This document shows positions 7,184 through 9,594 of a stretch of DNA of 9,594 nucleotides, in pieces (the stretch's first letter is position 1; each line of letters starts with the position of its first letter). Origin of the DNA: an uncultured Prevotella sp. (lineage in GTDB: Bacteria; Bacteroidota; Bacteroidia; Bacteroidales; Bacteroidaceae); NCBI GenBank assembly GCA_900548745.1, contig URLQ01000113.1, positions 1 through 9,594 of the forward strand, given 5' to 3'. The translations under genes and the position numbers were made by a program. The notes under the pieces are model-generated. The model saw only the letters and a program-made list of their open reading frames with translations, was not told the origin of the DNA and did no database searches.

Positions 7184-7308
7184 ATGAAAGAGCGATCTAT
7201 GATTAACTCCGTGAAAGAACATCTATGATAAATTCTGTTGAAAGAACAAATCAATGATTATCTTCCTATATAGAGCAGTCTATGGTTAACTTCCGTGCAT
7301 TCAGTTGA
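7184..7308 (+). other. Chain of four overlapping mini-ORFs in the atpD leader
   Basis: The first ATG after the predicted transcription start opens a 14-codon frame (7184-7228, MKERSMINSVKEHL). Its TGA overlaps, as ATGA, the start of a 10-codon frame (7225-7257, MINSVERTNQ). That TGA overlaps in the same way an 11-codon frame (7254-7289, MIIFLYRAVYG). Inside its end starts an 8-codon frame (7282-7308, MVNFRAFS), which stops 35 bases before the atpD ATG. MINSV is encoded twice with different synonymous codons. This arrangement would allow ribosomes to pass by stop-restart coupling along the leader. Whether any of it is translated is unknown; the overlaps may simply follow from the repeated ATGAT in the underlying repeat. 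Confidence 0.35.
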
Positions 7309-7314
7309 AAGTGT
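7186..7314 (+). repeat. Imperfect tandem repeats of about 27 bases in the atpD leader
   Basis: Copies begin near 7186, 7213, 7240 and 7273, with a partial tail GAAAGTG at 7307. The best two copies (7186-7212 and 7213-7239) share GAAAGA, then TCTATGAT, then an AACTCCGT or AATTCTGT end. The third reads TCAATGATTATCTTCC and the fourth TCTATGGTTAACTTCCGTG, each with small insertions. The ATG cores fall at 7199, 7225, 7254 and 7282, spaced 26-29 bases. There are no unique spacers, so this is not a CRISPR array. Confidence 0.7.
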
Positions 7315-7343
7315 AGATTTAATATTTAAAAAACATAAAAGAT

Positions 7344-8870
7344 ATGTCACAAATAATTGGTCGTATTTCTCAGATTGTAGGCCCGGTAATCGACGTATAT
7401 TTCGATACCAAGGGCGAGAGCGCTGAGAAGGTGTTGCCAAAAATCCACGATGCGTTGAAAGTGAAGCGTACCGATGGCCGCGAACTCATTGTTGAGGTTC
7501 AGCAGCACATCGGAGAAGACACTGTGCGCACAGTGGCTATGGACAATACAGATGGCTTGCAGAGAGGACTCGAAGTGGTTTCCACAGGTTCGCCAATCCT
7601 TATGCCGGCCGGTGAGCAGATTAAGGGCCGTATGATGAACGTCATCGGACAGCCTATTGATGGTATGGAACCCCTCGACATGAAAGGCGCTTATCCGATA
7701 CACCGCGAGGCACCTAAGTTTGAGGAACTCTCCACACAGAAAGAGATGCTCGCCACGGGAATCAAGGTCATCGACCTTCTGGAACCTTATATGAAAGGTG
7801 GTAAGATCGGACTCTTCGGTGGTGCCGGAGTAGGAAAGACCGTGCTTATCATGGAGCTTATCAATAACATTGCAAAGGGACACAACGGATACTCGGTATT
7901 TGCCGGAGTAGGAGAGCGTACACGTGAGGGTAACGACCTTATACGAGACATGCTCGAGTCAGGCGTAATCCGCTATGGCGAGAAGTTCAAGGAGGCAATG
8001 GAAGAGGGCAAATGGGACCTCAGTCTTATCGACAAGGAAGAGCTGCAGAAGAGCCAGGCAACCCTCGTTTACGGACAGATGAACGAGCCACCAGGCGCAC
8101 GTGCTTCTGTGGCACTCTCTGGACTTACTGTTGCTGAGGAGTTCCGCGATCACGGAGGCAAGGACGGTGAAGCTGCTGATATTATGTTCTTCATCGACAA
8201 CATCTTCCGTTTCACTCAGGCAGGTTCAGAGGTTTCAGCGCTTCTCGGCCGTATGCCGTCTGCCGTAGGTTACCAGCCTACATTGGCAAGTGAGATGGGA
8301 ACCATGCAGGAGCGAATCACTTCAACAAAGAAAGGTTCTATTACGTCAGTACAGGCAGTTTACGTGCCTGCCGATGACCTTACCGACCCGGCTCCAGCCA
8401 CAACCTTCACCCACCTCGACGCCACGACAGAGCTTAGCCGTAAGATTGCAGAGCTCGGAATCTATCCGGCTGTTGACCCGCTGGGTTCAACCAGCCGTAT
8501 TCTCGACCCGCTGATTGTGGGCAAGGAGCATTACGAGTGTGCACAGCGTGTAAAGGAAATCCTGCAACGCTACAAGGAACTTCAGGACATCATCGCCATC
8601 CTCGGTATGGACGAGTTGTCTGACGAAGACAAGCTCACCGTAAACCGTGCACGTCGAGTACAGCGTTTCCTCTCCCAGCCGTTCACCGTTGCCGAGCAGT
8701 TTACCGGCATACCAGGCATTATGGTTCCTATCGAAGAAACTATCAAGGGCTTCAACATGATTCTCGACGGAAAGGTAGACGACCTGCCAGAGCAGGCATT
8801 CCTCAATGTTGGAACCATCGAAGACGCCATAGAGAAGGGTAAGAAACTGCTTGAGGCCGCTAAGGGCTAA
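7344..8870 (+). CDS. atpD: F1 ATP synthase beta subunit
   Basis: The 508-residue beta subunit carries the catalytic sites of the F1 head on the cytoplasmic face. The start MSQIIGRISQIVGPVIDVYF is the standard N-terminal barrel. The P-loop GGAGVGKT is at 159-166, catalytic Glu191 and Arg192 are in GERTREGND (190-198), Walker B FFIDNIFRFTQAG is at 282-294, and the C-terminal lever DELSDED (423-429) is a conservative form of DELSEED. E. coli AtpD is about 460 residues; part of the difference is an insertion at about 205-238 (GVIRYGEKFKEAMEEGKWDL onward) between the catalytic loop and LVYGQMNEPPGARA. From memory this insertion is usual in Bacteroidetes. The gene opens the operon, with alpha and the remaining F1 and Fo subunits expected downstream outside the window. 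Its 250-base leader with repeats is discussed separately. Confidence 0.99.
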   Translation: MSQIIGRISQIVGPVIDVYFDTKGESAEKVLPKIHDALKVKRTDGRELIVEVQQHIGEDTVRTVAMDNTDGLQRGLEVVSTGSPILMPAGEQIKGRMMNVIGQPIDGMEPLDMKGAYPIHREAPKFEELSTQKEMLATGIKVIDLLEPYMKGGKIGLFGGAGVGKTVLIMELINNIAKGHNGYSVFAGVGERTREGNDLIRDMLESGVIRYGEKFKEAMEEGKWDLSLIDKEELQKSQATLVYGQMNEPPGARASVALSGLTVAEEFRDHGGKDGEAADIMFFIDNIFRFTQAGSEVSALLGRMPSAVGYQPTLASEMGTMQERITSTKKGSITSVQAVYVPADDLTDPAPATTFTHLDATTELSRKIAELGIYPAVDPLGSTSRILDPLIVGKEHYECAQRVKEILQRYKELQDIIAILGMDELSDEDKLTVNRARRVQRFLSQPFTVAEQFTGIPGIMVPIEETIKGFNMILDGKVDDLPEQAFLNVGTIEDAIEKGKKLLEAAKG

Positions 8871-8888
8871 AGGCTAAAACGTTGCAAT

Positions 8889-9131
8889 ATGGGTTTAGAA
8901 TTGAAAATAGTCTCTCCCGAAAAAGTGGAGTATGAGGGACAGGTGGATAGAGTCGTCGTGCCCGGCACCGTTGGACAGTTCGAGATTCTTGTAAACCACG
9001 CTCCCATCATTTCCACACTTGAGAAAGGGCGGGTGATATATCACGATTCAGAAGGAACACACGAGCTCGACGTCTCGATGGGTTTCGTGGAAGTACAGAA
9101 GAATAAAGTAAATATTTGTGTTGAACTTTAA
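8889..9131 (+). CDS. atpC: F1 ATP synthase epsilon subunit, short form
   Basis: This 80-residue protein begins 18 bases after atpD. It matches the N-terminal beta-sandwich of epsilon: LELKIVSPEKVEYEGQVDRV (3-22), then VPGTVGQFEILVNHAPIIST (24-43) with the conserved GxFxxLxxHAP pattern, and GFVEVQKNKVNICVE (65-79). E. coli epsilon is about 139 residues; the whole C-terminal helical hairpin that inhibits ATP hydrolysis is absent. The stop is clean and the next gene starts normally, so this looks like a natural short form rather than a frameshift. By family the sandwich domain binds gamma and the c-ring in the central stalk. Confidence 0.95.
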   Translation: MGLELKIVSPEKVEYEGQVDRVVVPGTVGQFEILVNHAPIISTLEKGRVIYHDSEGTHELDVSMGFVEVQKNKVNICVEL

Positions 9132-9149
9132 TAAAAGCTTACATAATAT

Positions 9150-9575
9150 ATGTTGAATACAAGAATTGTGGAAAAAGCATGTCGGCGTTATGCCGTGCAG
9201 GGAGTGCTGACAACAGTAGTCCTTTCGCTTATAGTCGTAGCTCTTTCCATGTGGGTTCCGGAGTGGAACTTGATCGTGCCAATGATCGTGACCGACATCT
9301 TCTCTCTGACTGTCTGCATCGTAGAGGCTTTGGTATTGCGCTGTGTAGCACAGCACGACATCGAGAATCTGCACAATTTCTTCACCGCAGCAACCGGCAT
9401 ACGCATGCTCCTCGCCTTGCTCACCCTCACAGGGTGCTATCTTGCAGAAGGACGCGATGCGATGCTCCCTTACTGCGCGGTATTCATGTCGTTCTATTTT
9501 GTATTTCTTATTCACCATTCTGTGTTCTTCACTCGTGTGTTGAATTCTCACGCCAAGTGTGACAAAGAAAAATAA
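9150..9575 (+). CDS. Small four-helix membrane protein of the atp operon (AtpI-like position)
   Basis: This 141-residue protein has four predicted membrane helices at about 18-37, 41-65, 80-98 and 106-127, with a basic N-terminus (RIVEKACRRY) and a polar C-terminal tail ending KCDKEK. I do not recognise a sequence motif that fixes its family. It starts 18 bases after atpC and ends 10 bases before the probable atpB start, so it is surely part of the ATP synthase transcript. E. coli AtpI, an Fo assembly or c-ring helper of about 126 residues with four helices, occupies the matching place just before atpB. The analogy in size, topology and position suggests a similar helper role here, but that is inference. 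The second helix contains an Asp (Asp49, in IVTDIFSL) and Glu59, charged residues inside the membrane that may matter. Confidence 0.85.
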   Translation: MLNTRIVEKACRRYAVQGVLTTVVLSLIVVALSMWVPEWNLIVPMIVTDIFSLTVCIVEALVLRCVAQHDIENLHNFFTAATGIRMLLALLTLTGCYLAEGRDAMLPYCAVFMSFYFVFLIHHSVFFTRVLNSHAKCDKEK

Positions 9576-9585
9576 ACATTTTTAT

Positions 9586-9594
9586 ATGAAACGA
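9586..9594 (+). CDS. atpB: Start of the next gene, probably atpB (Fo subunit a); runs off the right edge
   Basis: Only ATG AAA CGA (Met-Lys-Arg) is visible before the window ends. The identification rests on position alone: atpB follows the small membrane protein in Bacteroides-type atp operons, and a Lys-Arg start suits a protein with an N-terminal signal or membrane helix. The 10-base spacing fits co-transcription. Confidence 0.45.

Larger units (their letters stand above)
6914..7343. other. Intergenic region and long atp leader
   Basis: This 430-base gap has no ordinary gene. In order it holds an 18-base inverted repeat with arms at 6944-6961 and 7053-7070, a promoter with its -7 box at 7081-7088, and a predicted leader of about 250 bases. 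The leader has the 8-mer GCCTCAAG twice (7111-7118 and 7161-7168) and, from 7184, tandem repeats that carry mini-ORFs. No strong intrinsic terminator follows pfkA. I could not match the leader to any riboswitch family. Confidence 0.7.

Noticed and set aside
7186..7314. CRISPR array
   Set aside because: The units are imperfect, abut directly with no unique spacers, and no cas gene is present.
9048..9551. A 167-codon minus-strand frame at the right end
   Set aside because: It is antisense to atpC and the four-helix protein, both of which fit the operon in spacing and frame; its product shows no recognisable feature.

Overview
The window looks like the chromosome of a Bacteroidetes bacterium, most likely Prevotella or a close relative. 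Three things point that way. First, promoters have the Bacteroidetes form (TTTG or TTG, then about 19 bases, then TAnnTTTG). Second, the ATP synthase locus begins atpD-atpC-small membrane protein-atpB, as in Bacteroides and Prevotella. Third, AtpD and the phosphofructokinase resemble Bacteroidales versions. This rests on recalled family features, not on a search.

Bases 1-4073 (minus strand) hold a four-gene tripartite efflux operon read right to left: a TolC-like outer-membrane channel, a MacA-like periplasmic adaptor, a MacB/LolD-type ATPase, and a MacB-type FtsX-fold permease cut by the left edge. Together they would span the envelope and use ATP hydrolysis to drive export by the mechanotransmission mechanism; the substrate cannot be read from the sequence. 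Bases 4074-4458 are an AT-rich divergent promoter region with a good promoter for each direction, a cluster of TGACA half-sites and a 13-base direct repeat.

Bases 4459-6913 (plus strand) carry an NhaD/ArsB-type ion transporter, probably a sodium/proton antiporter, and pfkA, the ATP-type 6-phosphofructokinase of glycolysis. This PfkA has Asn where the usual GGDGS motif has its Mg-binding Asp.

Bases 6914-7343 are a 430-base gap. It holds an 18-base perfect inverted repeat bracketing 91 bases, a predicted atp promoter whose -33 element lies in the right arm of that repeat, and a leader of roughly 250 bases. The 3' half of the leader is built from imperfect tandem repeats of about 27 bases, each carrying an ATG. 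These create a chain of four overlapping mini-ORFs ending 35 bases before atpD. The first two repeat copies encode the same five residues (MINSV), with all four base differences at third codon positions. This is the most unusual structure in the window.

Bases 7344-9594 (plus strand) are the start of the F1Fo ATP synthase operon: atpD (beta), a short atpC (epsilon without the C-terminal helical domain), a four-helix membrane protein in an AtpI-like position, and the first three codons of what is probably atpB. No tRNA, rRNA, CRISPR array, transposase or phage gene was seen.
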